From contig NC_011898.1 of the NCBI RefSeq assembly GCF_000022065.1, positions 1,634,001 through 1,698,000 of the forward strand: 64,000 bases of DNA, in the 5' to 3' direction. Positions 45,369-54,947 of this stretch are shown one piece after another. The notes below the pieces were generated by a model, which saw nothing but the letters and a program-made list of their open reading frames with translations, searched no databases and had not been told where the DNA came from. The translations under genes were made by a program, and so were the position numbers. Every line of letters begins with the position of its first letter. Position 1 is the stretch's first letter. The stretch is from Ruminiclostridium cellulolyticum H10. Its GTDB lineage: Bacteria > Bacillota > Clostridia > Acetivibrionales > DSM-1351.

Positions 45369-46796
45369 ATGGTAGATTCAGTCTATTTTGTGCCGGCAGT
45401 AATTATAGTTGTACTATTTATATTAATTCTCAGCTTTGTTTCAATGTACAAGAAGGTACCACAGGACAAAGCATTGGTTGTAACAGGATTCAGAGGAAGA
45501 AGAGTTATAACCGGCGGCGGCGGGATAGTTATACCGATGCTTGAAAGAACAGATATCATTTCACTGGAAAACATGCAGATAGATATTAGAATTGACGGTG
45601 CATTGACTTCACAGGGAGTTGGTATAGTAGCAGATGGCGTTGCGGTTGTAAAGGTTAAATCCGATAAGGAATCAATCCTTTCGGCTGCCGAGCAATTTAA
45701 TACTTCCAAGGGCCTTGACTACATGTTGGGAATAATAGCTAGAACGACTCAACAGGTTTTGGAAGGTAAGCTTCGTGAAATAGTTTCAAGAATGACTGTT
45801 GAAGAAATTTACAAAGACAGGGAAACCTTTGCGTCACACGTTCAGGGCGTTGCTGCAACAGAATTGCAGAACATGGGTCTCGAATTAAAGGTTCTTACAA
45901 TCAAAGATATTTCAGATAAAAACGGTTATTTGGAAGCCCTTGGAAAACCTAGAATTGCAGAGGTAAAGAGAGATGCTCAAATAGCAGAAGCAAACGCTAC
46001 AAAGGAAACAAAGGTTAAAACCGCAGAGGCAAACAGAGAGGGTGAAGAGGCGAGAATCCAGGCCGAAACCCAGATAGCCGAAGCAAACAAGGACAAGGAA
46101 CTGAAGGTTCAGTCCTATAACAAGGATCAACAGACAGCAAAGGCTGAAGCTGACCTTGCATACGATATTAAAGCCAATATTGTTAAAAAGGAAGTAGCTG
46201 AAACTGCAATGCAGGTAGAAATTGTTAAGAAACAGAAGGAAATTGAACTTGCAGAGCAGGAAGCAATAAGAAGAGAAAAAGAACTTGAAGCGACTGTAAA
46301 GAAACAGGCGGATGCTGAAAACTACCAAGCTACAAAGGTAGCAGATGCCAACAAGTACAGAGAGGTTGCAGCTGCTGAGGCTAGGTCACGTGCCATAGAG
46401 ATGGAAGGTGAAGCTAAGGCTAAGGCTAAGAGGGCGGAAGGTATGGCCGAAGTTGAAATAATCAAGGCAAAAGGTGAAGCGGAAGCTTTGGCGATGGCTA
46501 AAAAAGCTGAAGCCTTCAAAATGTACAATGATGCTGCTGTTACACAGATGATTGTAGAGAAGCTGCCTGAAATAGCAAATGCAGTAGCCAGTCCGCTTTC
46601 AAAGACAGAGAAGATTGTTATAGTGGACAACGGCGGAGAAGGAAAAGGAGCTTCAAAGGTAACTGGATATGTAACAGATATAATATCTCAATTACCTGAA
46701 ACTGTAGAAGCACTTACAGGTTTGAACGTACTGGATTTCCTTAAAAAGAATACAGTTCAGACCCAAAATGAAAATGACGCAGAAGATGTAGAGTAG
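45369..46796 (+). CDS. Flotillin family protein (YqiK/FloT-like)
   Basis: 475 residues. N-terminal membrane helix (about 7-28), SPFH/PHB domain (about 30-195; YKKVPQDKALVVTGFRGRRVITGGGGIVIP), then a long coiled coil with EAEA/AEAN-type repeats (about 205-400) and a C-terminal conserved tail (IVEKLPEIANAVASPLSKTEKIVIVDNGG). Scaffold of membrane microdomains. Co-transcribed with the NfeD-like gene, its usual membrane partner. It ends 33 bp before an IS-derived hairpin that may serve as terminator. Confidence 0.93.
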   Translation: MVDSVYFVPAVIIVVLFILILSFVSMYKKVPQDKALVVTGFRGRRVITGGGGIVIPMLERTDIISLENMQIDIRIDGALTSQGVGIVADGVAVVKVKSDKESILSAAEQFNTSKGLDYMLGIIARTTQQVLEGKLREIVSRMTVEEIYKDRETFASHVQGVAATELQNMGLELKVLTIKDISDKNGYLEALGKPRIAEVKRDAQIAEANATKETKVKTAEANREGEEARIQAETQIAEANKDKELKVQSYNKDQQTAKAEADLAYDIKANIVKKEVAETAMQVEIVKKQKEIELAEQEAIRREKELEATVKKQADAENYQATKVADANKYREVAAAEARSRAIEMEGEAKAKAKRAEGMAEVEIIKAKGEAEALAMAKKAEAFKMYNDAAVTQMIVEKLPEIANAVASPLSKTEKIVIVDNGGEGKGASKVTGYVTDIISQLPETVEALTGLNVLDFLKKNTVQTQNENDAEDVE

Positions 46797-46829
46797 AATT
46801 TAACACAAACAGCCCCTGCGTTAAATCTG

Positions 46830-46888
46830 TGAACCGACCCCCAAAAGTTAGACTAAGAATCTAACGATTGGAGGTCGGTTTTTTATAA
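46830..46888 (+). mobile_element. Solo left-end copy of the IS3-family element (MITE-like remnant)
   Basis: 59 bp matching the left end of the IS at 42144-42202: TGAACCGACCCC, AAAAGTTAGAC and CTAACGATTGGAGGTCGGT are shared, with a few substitutions around 46854-46860. No right end or transposase is present. It folds as ACCGACC...GGTCGGT with an inner GTTAGA/TCTAAC stem and is followed by six T residues, so it is also shaped like a terminator for the flotillin gene. The rest of the 46797-47103 gap is AT-rich and shows nothing else. Confidence 0.85.
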
Positions 46889-47103
46889 ATAAATTTGATT
46901 GCCTTTTGTTGACATGCCTTACATTATTATATAAAATATACAAATCTTATATTGTGAAAATTGACATAATAATTAAATATAATATTCCAATATTCAGCAA
47001 ATAAGAGAAAATATTATATTTACAATAGTTTAAATTGACATAAATTGTATACGGGTTTACAATTTATATGTTTCCATAAAATATAAATTGTGAGGTATAA
47101 TGT

Positions 47104-48819
47104 ATGTTAAAAAACTTGAAGATAGTACATAAAATAATTTTTCTACCTGCTGTTTTACTTTTGCTAATACTAATTGTGGGTTTTACAGGTTACTATTATT
47201 TAAATAATTCACATTTAGAAATGGAAAGGATGTACGAAGACAGGCTGTTGCCCATAGAATGGCTAAGCGATAGTATAAGTAAAACAAATGAAAATGAAAA
47301 AAATATACTTTATTTAATATTGTATAGTAATGATGAACGCTCACAAACCCAATCGATAAAGAATATTGAGAATAGTTCAAAAATAATAGATGAAAATTGG
47401 GAAAAATATAAGAAAACAACATTGGACAAATTTGAATCAGATAATATTGCTTTATTTGAGAAAAGGAGGAATGAATTCAGAACAGCAAGAGATAAAATAA
47501 TCGCGGCATCACTTGCGGGGAATAAGGAAGAAGCCCTTGATTTACTGAATAACAATATCAGTTATTTACGTGGTGAGCAAAAAACACTTGAAGATTTGTC
47601 TGAGTATTGTAGAAAGGTTTCAAGTGATATAAATACAAAGAACAATAGGAATTATATGTATGCAATAAGAATTCTCATTTCTATAATTGCTTTTGCTTTG
47701 GTAGGTGGATTTTTGCTTAGCTTACTGATTGCAAATGGGATAATCAGACCTATTGATAAACTGAAAGAAGAACTCGGTATATTAGCCCAGGCAGGCGGAG
47801 ACCTGACTAAGGAAATTGATATCGAAAGTAAAGATGAAGTCGGACAGCTTGCAGATTCAGTTAATAAATTTTTATTTAATCTAAGAAATATTGTAAATGG
47901 CATAATTAAAGAATCAACTGTTGTGGAAAATTCTATAACCTTAGTAGATCAAAAAATGGAGGAATTAAATGCATTCGTAGAGAATGTTTCAGCTACTACG
48001 GAAGAGATTTCCGCCGGTATGGAGGAGACAGCAGCGGCAACGGAGCAGGTAAATGCATCATCACAGGAAATTGAATCCGCTATTGAAGCAATGAATGAAA
48101 AGGCTCAGAAGGGTTCGCTGGAGGCAGAAGAGATAAGCAATCGTGCTATTACATTAAGAGATAATTCAGTATTATCTCAAAAATCATCTAACGAAATTTA
48201 CGAAGAAACATCAAACAAATTAAAAATAGCACTGGAAAATTCAAAATCAGTCGACCATATCAATGTTTTATCCGGGACTATACTACAGATATCCGATCAG
48301 ACTAATCTGCTTGCATTAAATGCAGCAATTGAAGCGGCAAGAGCAGGTGAAGCAGGAAAAGGTTTTGCAGTTGTAGCCGACCAAATTCGAAAGCTGGCTG
48401 AGGAATCCAAGACAGCAGTAAACGAGATACAGAGGGTTACAAACGAAGTTATTTCTGCAGTTGTTGACCTTTCTGACGGTTCCAGAACAGTTTTGAATTT
48501 TCTTGATACCACCGTTAGGCCTGATTATACGAACATGGTGAAAACAGGTGAATCATACAATAATGATGCAGAATTTGTTTTTGAACTTGTTTCTGATTTC
48601 AGTGCAACTTCACAAGAGCTAACGGCTTCAGTTGAAGGAATAATCCGTGCAATTAGTGATGTAACCAAAACAGTAAATGAGGGTGCAGCAGGAACACAAA
48701 GCATAGCGGAGCAGAATATTGGGATTGTTGAAATGGTAAGTAAAGTTAAAAAAGAAATGGAAATCAGCAGTAGAAGTACGCATAAGTTAAAGGAAATTGT
48801 CGGAAAATTCACAGTATAG
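47104..48819 (+). CDS. Methyl-accepting chemotaxis protein
   Basis: 571 residues. Transmembrane helices at about 11-30 and 188-211 flank an extracellular four-helix-bundle sensor (4HB_MCP, about 35-185, rich in charged helices). A HAMP domain follows (about 210-265), then the long cytoplasmic signalling coiled coil, with the highly conserved hairpin tip [20 protein letters not shown] near 400. It signals to CheA/CheW and controls the flagellar motor or related behaviour. ATG with GAGGT upstream. No other chemotaxis gene is nearby; the ligand is unknown. Confidence 0.93.
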   Translation: MLKNLKIVHKIIFLPAVLLLLILIVGFTGYYYLNNSHLEMERMYEDRLLPIEWLSDSISKTNENEKNILYLILYSNDERSQTQSIKNIENSSKIIDENWEKYKKTTLDKFESDNIALFEKRRNEFRTARDKIIAASLAGNKEEALDLLNNNISYLRGEQKTLEDLSEYCRKVSSDINTKNNRNYMYAIRILISIIAFALVGGFLLSLLIANGIIRPIDKLKEELGILAQAGGDLTKEIDIESKDEVGQLADSVNKFLFNLRNIVNGIIKESTVVENSITLVDQKMEELNAFVENVSATTEEISAGMEETAAATEQVNASSQEIESAIEAMNEKAQKGSLEAEEISNRAITLRDNSVLSQKSSNEIYEETSNKLKIALENSKSVDHINVLSGTILQISDQTNLLALNAAIEAARAGEAGKGFAVVADQIRKLAEESKTAVNEIQRVTNEVISAVVDLSDGSRTVLNFLDTTVRPDYTNMVKTGESYNNDAEFVFELVSDFSATSQELTASVEGIIRAISDVTKTVNEGAAGTQSIAEQNIGIVEMVSKVKKEMEISSRSTHKLKEIVGKFTV

Positions 48820-48918
48820 ATTTCTTTTATAACAAAAGCAATAGTTCCTATGGACTAAAGCCGGTGATATAAGATATACTATTTTTCAGCATAAATTTAT
48901 TTTTATCAGAGGTACAAA

Positions 48919-50475
48919 ATGAGTATATTAAATGTAGAGAATGTCAGTCACGGCTTTGGTGCCAGAAAAATATTGGAGGATGCATCTTTCAGGCTTTTGA
49001 AGGGAGAACATGTAGGGCTTGTAGGTGCCAATGGTGAAGGTAAATCCACTTTCTTAAATATCATAACCGGCAAGCTTATGCCTGACGAGGGTAAAGTAGA
49101 ATGGTGCAACAGAATAACAACGGGATATCTGGATCAGCACACGGTCCTTACTCCGGGAAAGACTATCAGAGAAGCTCTTCGAGAAGCATTTCAGTATATG
49201 TTTGATTTAGAAAAGGAAATGCTTGAGATATATGAAAAAATGGGAAATGCTTCAGAGAGTGAAATTGATTCCATGATGGAAGATGTAGGGGAAATACAGA
49301 ATGTTTTAGAGCATAACGGCTTTTATGTATTGGATTCAAAGATAGAAGAAGTGGCAAATGGTCTTGGGTTAGGTGAAATAGGTCTGGAAACGGATGTAAC
49401 AAACCTAAGCGGAGGCCAGAGGGCAAAGGTGCTTCTCACAAAGTTACTTTTGCAAAATCCTATGATCTTGATACTGGACGAGCCTACCAACTTTCTTGAT
49501 GATAACCATATTAACTGGCTTAAAAACTATTTGAAAAATTACGAAAATGCATTCATTCTTGTATCACATGACATTCCATTTTTGAATGACGTTGTAAATG
49601 TAATTTACCATGTTGAGAATGCTGTACTTACAAGGTATACAGGGAACTATGATGAGTTTCAGAGAATGTACCAACTGGCAAAACAGCAGACCCAGCAGGC
49701 ATATGAGAAACAGCAGAAGGAAATTGAGAAGCTTGAGGACTTCATAGCAAGAAACAAGGCTCGTGTAGCGACAACAAACATGGCAAAGAGCAGGCAGAAG
49801 AAGCTTGATAAGATGGACATTATAGAGAAGGTTAGGGAAAAGGTTAAACCCATATTCAAATTCAGGGAGGCAAGGTCTCCGGGAAGATACATTATTCAGA
49901 CCGAGAATCTTGTAATTGGCTATGACTCGGCTTTATCTAGTCCCTTAAATATCTCGCTGGAGAGAGGACAAAAAGTAGCTGTCAAGGGAGTAAACGGACT
50001 GGGAAAATCAACATTGATGAAAACCCTCTTAGGTGCACAAAAACCATTTTCTGGAAGAGTAAAGATTGATGATTACCTGTATCCGGGGTATTTTGAACAG
50101 GAATCGGAACGTTACAATACCAATACCGCATTGGAAGAGGTTTGGAACGATTATCCTGGTATGAGCAATGCAGAGGTGCGCGGGGCTTTGGCAAAATGCG
50201 GCTTGACTACAGAGCATATAACAAGTCAGATGATGGTCTTAAGCGGCGGCGAAAATGCAAAGGTCAGACTATGCAAACTAATGTTGAAGGATGTTAATTG
50301 GCTTATACTGGATGAGCCTACAAATCATCTGGATGTAGATGCAAAAGACGAATTAAAAAGGGCATTGAGGGAGTTTAAAGGTACAGTACTTTTGGTTTGT
50401 CATGAACCCGAATTTTATGAGGATTGGGTTACCGATGTGTGGAATGTAGAAAATTGGACAACAAAAATAGTTTAA
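48919..50475 (+). CDS. ABC-F family ATPase
   Basis: 518 residues, two ABC domains, no membrane segments. Domain 1: Walker A GANGEGKST near 36, LSGGQRAK near 157, LDEPTNFLD; domain 2: Walker A GVNGLGKST near 357, LSGGENAK and LDEPTNHLD. The linker (about 240-310) is a charged helix with TNMAKSRQKKLDKM. No C-terminal extension is present. ABC-F proteins act on the ribosome, and some give antibiotic resistance; this one has no diagnostic resistance feature I can name. Confidence 0.9.
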   Translation: MSILNVENVSHGFGARKILEDASFRLLKGEHVGLVGANGEGKSTFLNIITGKLMPDEGKVEWCNRITTGYLDQHTVLTPGKTIREALREAFQYMFDLEKEMLEIYEKMGNASESEIDSMMEDVGEIQNVLEHNGFYVLDSKIEEVANGLGLGEIGLETDVTNLSGGQRAKVLLTKLLLQNPMILILDEPTNFLDDNHINWLKNYLKNYENAFILVSHDIPFLNDVVNVIYHVENAVLTRYTGNYDEFQRMYQLAKQQTQQAYEKQQKEIEKLEDFIARNKARVATTNMAKSRQKKLDKMDIIEKVREKVKPIFKFREARSPGRYIIQTENLVIGYDSALSSPLNISLERGQKVAVKGVNGLGKSTLMKTLLGAQKPFSGRVKIDDYLYPGYFEQESERYNTNTALEEVWNDYPGMSNAEVRGALAKCGLTTEHITSQMMVLSGGENAKVRLCKLMLKDVNWLILDEPTNHLDVDAKDELKRALREFKGTVLLVCHEPEFYEDWVTDVWNVENWTTKIV

Positions 50476-50500
50476 CAATTCTCTATTAGTGTTAACGATG

Positions 50501-50536
50501 AAAGCACTTTTCTTATATGGATTAGTGCTTTTATTG
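50501..50536 (+). terminator. Terminator of the ABC-F gene
   Basis: AAAGCACT / AGTGCTTT (50501-50508 with 50524-50531) followed by TATTG. Confidence 0.7.
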
Positions 50537-50552
50537 TGGTATGGCTACAATA

Positions 50553-50581
50553 TTGACAAACATAATAGCCTAAATTACAAT
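50553..50581 (+). promoter_or_regulatory. Promoter of the ABC exporter operon
   Basis: TTGACA (50553-50558), 17-base spacer, TACAAT (50576-50581). The first MarR-like operator begins where the -10 ends and covers the transcription start. Confidence 0.8.
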
Positions 50582-50671
50582 TAGTTAGAAACCTAATAAA
50601 GTTGTTAATAGGGATATGTACAAATAGATAAGTGGTAAGTTCTTCCAATGATTAGTTAGAAGTCTAATAAA
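50581..50671 (+). promoter_or_regulatory. Two MarR-like operators
   Basis: TTAGTTAGAA-NN-CTAATAAA occurs at 50581-50600 and 50652-50671, differing only at the two N bases (AC, GT). Each contains an imperfect palindrome of the TTAG-N4-CTAA type used by MarR-family repressors. The first overlaps the start of transcription and the second lies just before the ribosome binding site. No MarR gene is in the window. Confidence 0.65.
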
Positions 50672-50685
50672 AAGGGATGAGAAAT

Positions 50686-52425
50686 ATGATAAAAAAACTA
50701 TTAAGTTATGTAAGAGAATTTAAAAGAGATTCTATCGTCACACCAGTATACATAGCATTGGAAGTGGCCATGGAAATAGCTATTCCATTATTAATGGGAT
50801 GGATTATTGATAATGGGGTAGAAAAAGGAAACATGCAATATGTACTTACTGTTGGGGCAGTAATGGTAGTAGTATCCGTTTTTGCTTTAACTTTCGGTGT
50901 TTTAGCAGGTAAATATGCTGCAAGAGCATCTTCTGGTTTTGCAAGAAACCTGAGAAAGGCAATGTATGATAAAATACAAAGCTTTTCTTTTTCAAGTATA
51001 GATAAGTTTTCAACTGCTGGGTTGGTAACCAGATTGACTACAGATATCACAAATGTACAAAATGCTTATCAAATGGCGTTAAGAATGTTTGCAAGACCTC
51101 CGCTAATGATGATTTCTGCTCTGGTAATGAGCTTTTATCTAAACGCAAGACTTGCTTTAATATTTGTTGGAGCCATTATTTTCCTTGGATTGGCATTGTA
51201 TTTTATTATGACAAGTGCACATCCTCATTTTCGTAAAGTGTTTAGAAAGTATGATGATTTAAATGCCAGCGTACAGGAAAACCTGACCGGAATTCGTGCT
51301 GTTAAGGCTTATGTAAGAGAAGGGTATGAAACAAATAAATTTTATAAAGCCTCAAAAAGCATATACGATAACTTTATTAAAGCTGAGAAGATAATTATAT
51401 TTAATTCTCCTATAATGCAGTTTACAATGAATGCGAGTATATTACTTTTGTCATGGCTTGGGGCAAAGCTGATTGTGGCAAGTTCTATGTCTACAGGAGA
51501 GCTTATGAGCTTCTTCACGTATACCACCAACATATTGATGAGTCTTATGATGTTATCTATGGTGCTTCTAATGACAATTATAGCAAGATCTTCTGCGGAT
51601 AGGATTGTAGAAGTACTTGATGAAAAGAGCGATTTATCCAACTGTGATAAGCCAATCTATGAAGTAAGGGACGGTTCTATAAGTTTTAGTGATGTTAATT
51701 TCAGTTATAGTAAAAAAGTAGACAACTTAATCCTTAAAAACATCAATATAGAAATAAAGTCAGGAGAGACCATAGGGATTATAGGGGGAACAGGAAGTGG
51801 GAAAACAACTCTTGTTCAGCTTATTCCAAGATTATATGACATAACACAAGGCTCAATAAAGGTCGGGGGTATTGATGTAAGGGAGTATGATATAGAAACT
51901 CTCAGAAATGAAGTATCTATGGTGCTTCAGAAAAATGTATTGTTTTCCGGAACAATAAAAGAGAATTTAAGATGGGGAAATAAAGATGCAACGGATGAAG
52001 AATTAATTGCTGCCTGCAAACAGGCACAAGCAGACGAGTTTATACAAAACTTCCCTGAGAAATATGATACATATATTGAACAGGGCGGAACAAATGTATC
52101 CGGGGGACAAAAACAAAGACTTTGTATTGCAAGAGCTTTGCTAAAAAAACCTAAAATCTTGATTTTAGATGATTCAACAAGTGCTGTGGACACTAAAACC
52201 GATGCCCTTATAAGAAAAGCATTTAAAGAAAGTATTCCTGATACTACTAAAATTGTAATTGCACAGCGTATATCTTCAGTTCAGGAGGCTGATAAAATAA
52301 TTGTGCTCAATGACGGTAAGATAGATGGAATTGGAACACATGAGGAACTTTTAAATTCAAATGATATATATACTGAAGTTTACGAATCTCAAGTGAAGGG
52401 GGCTGATAGTGATGGGGAAAGGTAG
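50686..52425 (+). CDS. Heterodimeric ABC exporter subunit 1 (degenerate site)
   Basis: Start ATG 50686 (MIKKLLSY), with AAGGGA 8 bases upstream. 579 residues: six-helix membrane domain (about 15-300) then an ABC domain with Walker A GGTGSGKTT and signature VSGGQKQR. The Walker B reads ILILDDSTSAVD (Asp instead of catalytic Glu) and the H-loop reads IAQRIS (Gln instead of His), as in the degenerate half of TM287/288-type exporters. Paired with the canonical subunit downstream. Multidrug or peptide export is the likely type of function; the substrate is unknown. Confidence 0.92.
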   Translation: MIKKLLSYVREFKRDSIVTPVYIALEVAMEIAIPLLMGWIIDNGVEKGNMQYVLTVGAVMVVVSVFALTFGVLAGKYAARASSGFARNLRKAMYDKIQSFSFSSIDKFSTAGLVTRLTTDITNVQNAYQMALRMFARPPLMMISALVMSFYLNARLALIFVGAIIFLGLALYFIMTSAHPHFRKVFRKYDDLNASVQENLTGIRAVKAYVREGYETNKFYKASKSIYDNFIKAEKIIIFNSPIMQFTMNASILLLSWLGAKLIVASSMSTGELMSFFTYTTNILMSLMMLSMVLLMTIIARSSADRIVEVLDEKSDLSNCDKPIYEVRDGSISFSDVNFSYSKKVDNLILKNINIEIKSGETIGIIGGTGSGKTTLVQLIPRLYDITQGSIKVGGIDVREYDIETLRNEVSMVLQKNVLFSGTIKENLRWGNKDATDEELIAACKQAQADEFIQNFPEKYDTYIEQGGTNVSGGQKQRLCIARALLKKPKILILDDSTSAVDTKTDALIRKAFKESIPDTTKIVIAQRISSVQEADKIIVLNDGKIDGIGTHEELLNSNDIYTEVYESQVKGADSDGER

Positions 52426-54301
52426 TCCAAAAGGAAGAGGTATTGAGAATCCAATAAAAGTTTTAACAAGATTACTATCCTATATTTTAAAGGAATATAA
52501 AATTTTATTTGCCATTGTTGTAATATGTATAATTATCAGCTCACTTTCTAATGTTGCAGGTACATTATTTTTAAGAAATCTTATTGATGATTATATAACC
52601 CCGCTGTTAAATGAAACCGTGGCTGATTTCGGGCCGCTGTTAAAAGCTATATTAACAATCGCCTCAATTTACCTTGTAGGAGTTTTGACTAATTACGTAT
52701 TTAATCGAATTATGATTGTAATATCTCAAGGCTCTTTAAAAAAAATAAGAGATGATATGTTTGCACATATGGAAACTTTGCCTATAAGTTATTTTGATAC
52801 TCATTCTCATGGAGAACTTATGAGTTTATATACAAACGATACTGATTCTTTAAGGCAGATGATAAGCCAAAGTATACCTCAGATGTTGTCTTCGGTTATA
52901 ACTATTGTAAGTGTGTTCTTTTCTATGATTTTTTTAAGTATACCCCTGACGATTGTACAAATGTTATCAATGGCTGTCATGCTATTGATAATTAAGGTTA
53001 TTGGCGGAAAGAGCGGTATGTATTTTGGACTTCAGCAAAGGGATATTGGTAAGATAAATGGTTTTATTGAAGAAATGATGGAAGGACAAAAGGTTGTAAA
53101 GGTATTTTGCCATGAGGATGAAGCAAAAATAAAATTTGATAAATTAAATGATAGCCTGTTTGATAGTGCAAATAATGCTAATAAATTTGCAAACATTTTA
53201 ATGCCTATACTAGGAAACATCGGATACATTACTTATGTTTTAATTTCCATTATTGGTGCAATACTTGCTATTTCAGGCTTTGGAGGTTTTACAGTCGGAG
53301 CATTGGCAGCTTTTCTTCAATTAACCAGAGGCTTTAGCCAAACTACGGGGCAGGCTTCACAGCAGTTTAATTTTATTGTTATGGCTTTAGCCGGAGCAGA
53401 GCGTATATTTAAGCTGCTTGACGAAAAGCCGGAGACGGATGAAGGGTATGTGTCTTTAGTTAATGTAAAAGAAAATGAAAAGGGAGAACTGTCAGAATCT
53501 GTAGAACGTACTGGAATATGGGCATGGAAGCACCCGCATAAGGATGGTACTGTTACTTATACCGAGCTCCTCGGTGAAGTAGTATTTGATGATGTAGATT
53601 TTGGGTATAGAGAAGATAAGATTATATTACACAATATAAGTCTTTATGCAAAACCTGGACAAAAGGTAGCTTTTGTAGGTGCTACCGGTGCCGGAAAAAC
53701 AACAATTACAAATTTAATAAACAGGTTCTACGATATTCAGGATGGAAAAATAAGATATGACAGTATTAATATCAACAAAATCAAAAAGAACGATTTAAGA
53801 AGTTCATTGGGAATAGTACTTCAGGAGGCTCACCTTTTTACAGGAACAGTTGCAGACAACATAAGATATGGTAAATTAAATGCAACGAACGAAGAGGTTA
53901 TTGCTGCAGCAAAACTAGCAAATGCTCACCAATTTATAAAACATTTACCTGATGGATATGAAACAATCATAACAGGAGATGGAGGAAATCTGTCTCAAGG
54001 ACAAAGACAGCTGCTGACAATTGCAAGAGCTGCTATTGCAGATCCGCCAGTTTTGATTCTGGATGAAGCAACTTCAAGTATAGATACAAGGACGGAGGCT
54101 ATTGTTCAAGAGGGAATGGACAGGCTTATGAAGGGGAGAACCGTATTTGTAATTGCACATAGGCTTTCCACTGTTAAAAATTCTGATGTGATTATGGTAC
54201 TAGAACAGGGGCAGATTATTGAAAGGGGAAGCCACAACGATTTAATTGAGCAAAGAGGAAAGTATTACCAATTGTATACAGGAGCGTTTGAATTGTCATA
54301 A
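52412..54301 (+). CDS. Heterodimeric ABC exporter subunit 2 (canonical site)
   Basis: Overlaps subunit 1 by 14 bp, start ATG 52412 (a GTG lies one codon before). 629 residues: six-helix domain (about 30-340), a roughly 45-residue linker with WAWKHPHKDGTVTY before the ABC domain, Walker A GATGAGKTT, Walker B LILDEATSSID with catalytic Glu, and H-loop IAHRLST. The signature reads LSQGQRQ rather than LSGGQ, matching the degenerate partner as in TM288. The two proteins therefore form one active and one degenerate ATP site. Confidence 0.93.
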   Translation: MGKGSPKGRGIENPIKVLTRLLSYILKEYKILFAIVVICIIISSLSNVAGTLFLRNLIDDYITPLLNETVADFGPLLKAILTIASIYLVGVLTNYVFNRIMIVISQGSLKKIRDDMFAHMETLPISYFDTHSHGELMSLYTNDTDSLRQMISQSIPQMLSSVITIVSVFFSMIFLSIPLTIVQMLSMAVMLLIIKVIGGKSGMYFGLQQRDIGKINGFIEEMMEGQKVVKVFCHEDEAKIKFDKLNDSLFDSANNANKFANILMPILGNIGYITYVLISIIGAILAISGFGGFTVGALAAFLQLTRGFSQTTGQASQQFNFIVMALAGAERIFKLLDEKPETDEGYVSLVNVKENEKGELSESVERTGIWAWKHPHKDGTVTYTELLGEVVFDDVDFGYREDKIILHNISLYAKPGQKVAFVGATGAGKTTITNLINRFYDIQDGKIRYDSININKIKKNDLRSSLGIVLQEAHLFTGTVADNIRYGKLNATNEEVIAAAKLANAHQFIKHLPDGYETIITGDGGNLSQGQRQLLTIARAAIADPPVLILDEATSSIDTRTEAIVQEGMDRLMKGRTVFVIAHRLSTVKNSDVIMVLEQGQIIERGSHNDLIEQRGKYYQLYTGAFELS

Positions 54302-54309
54302 GTAAGTTA

Positions 54310-54366
54310 AAACACAGATTTGTCAAGGCCGGATTATATATATAACCTTGATGGATTTGTGTTTTT
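54310..54366. terminator. Long bidirectional terminator
   Basis: AACACAGATTTGTCAAGG pairs imperfectly with CCTTGATGGATTTGTGTT across an AT-rich loop, followed by TTTT. It lies between the ABC operon and the converging paralogue pair. Confidence 0.75.
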
Positions 54367-54916
54367 ATATATTCACTTTTTCCTCCCACCAGCCGAAGGC
54401 TACTCTGGTCTGTATCTGCTCTTTACCTGGAGATAAAAAGAATAGAGCAAATGAACTTCCGGGAGGGATAATGTACATACCTTGGAAGTCATGCTTTGTA
54501 AGTGTTTCATTCGGTTCCACCCTTCTGACAAATGTATACGTACCACTAGTCGGTGTTGGTGATACCATGCTTGCATTTTTGATTTTAACCTTGGGCATTG
54601 GTGAGGGGGTTATAGATTGGTTCCCGGCAGCAAAATATGGGGATAATTTTGGTTTTCCGGGAAGCACAGAACTTAACCAGCCTTCAGCGGTTAATGGTAC
54701 ACTAGCAAAGTTAGAAATAGTATAAGCATTCAAAAACATATTTACATTTGAATTTTCGGGGTTGATCAATGCTCCCCAGCCATTATAAGAACCCCCAAAG
54801 GTTATCAAATCTGTTTGCCCCAGAAAGTACTTCCCAAGGTATGAATGATAAACAGCATCAGAGAGTACGATAACTTTTTTAGGTTGTTTTTCATTTTCCA
54901 TAAATGCTAAGTTCAT
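54365..54916 (-). CDS. Strand-rich hypothetical protein, paralogue A (DUF6143-like)
   Basis: Start ATG 54916, with GGAGGA 6 bases upstream. 183 residues, no signal peptide. Shared with its upstream neighbour: LGKYFLGQT, WGALINPENS.VN, TISNFAS, a Pro-rich SPSPMPK stretch, and a C-terminal SPGKEQIQT..FGWWEEK. The pattern of short strands and turns suggests a beta-sandwich or coat-like protein. It resembles the clostridial DUF6143 proteins as far as I recall; that label is tentative and the function unknown. Confidence 0.6.
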   Translation of the reverse strand: MNLAFMENEKQPKKVIVLSDAVYHSYLGKYFLGQTDLITFGGSYNGWGALINPENSNVNMFLNAYTISNFASVPLTAEGWLSSVLPGKPKLSPYFAAGNQSITPSPMPKVKIKNASMVSPTPTSGTYTFVRRVEPNETLTKHDFQGMYIIPPGSSFALFFLSPGKEQIQTRVAFGWWEEKVNI

Positions 54917-54947
54917 AGTTGATCCTCCAGAACACAATGAAACTGAT

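Noticed and set aside
45912-46328. 138-codon open frame on the minus strand inside the flotillin gene
   Set aside because: It is a shadow of the Ala/Glu/Lys-rich coiled coil: a Phe/Leu/Ser/Cys-rich reading with no ribosome binding site.
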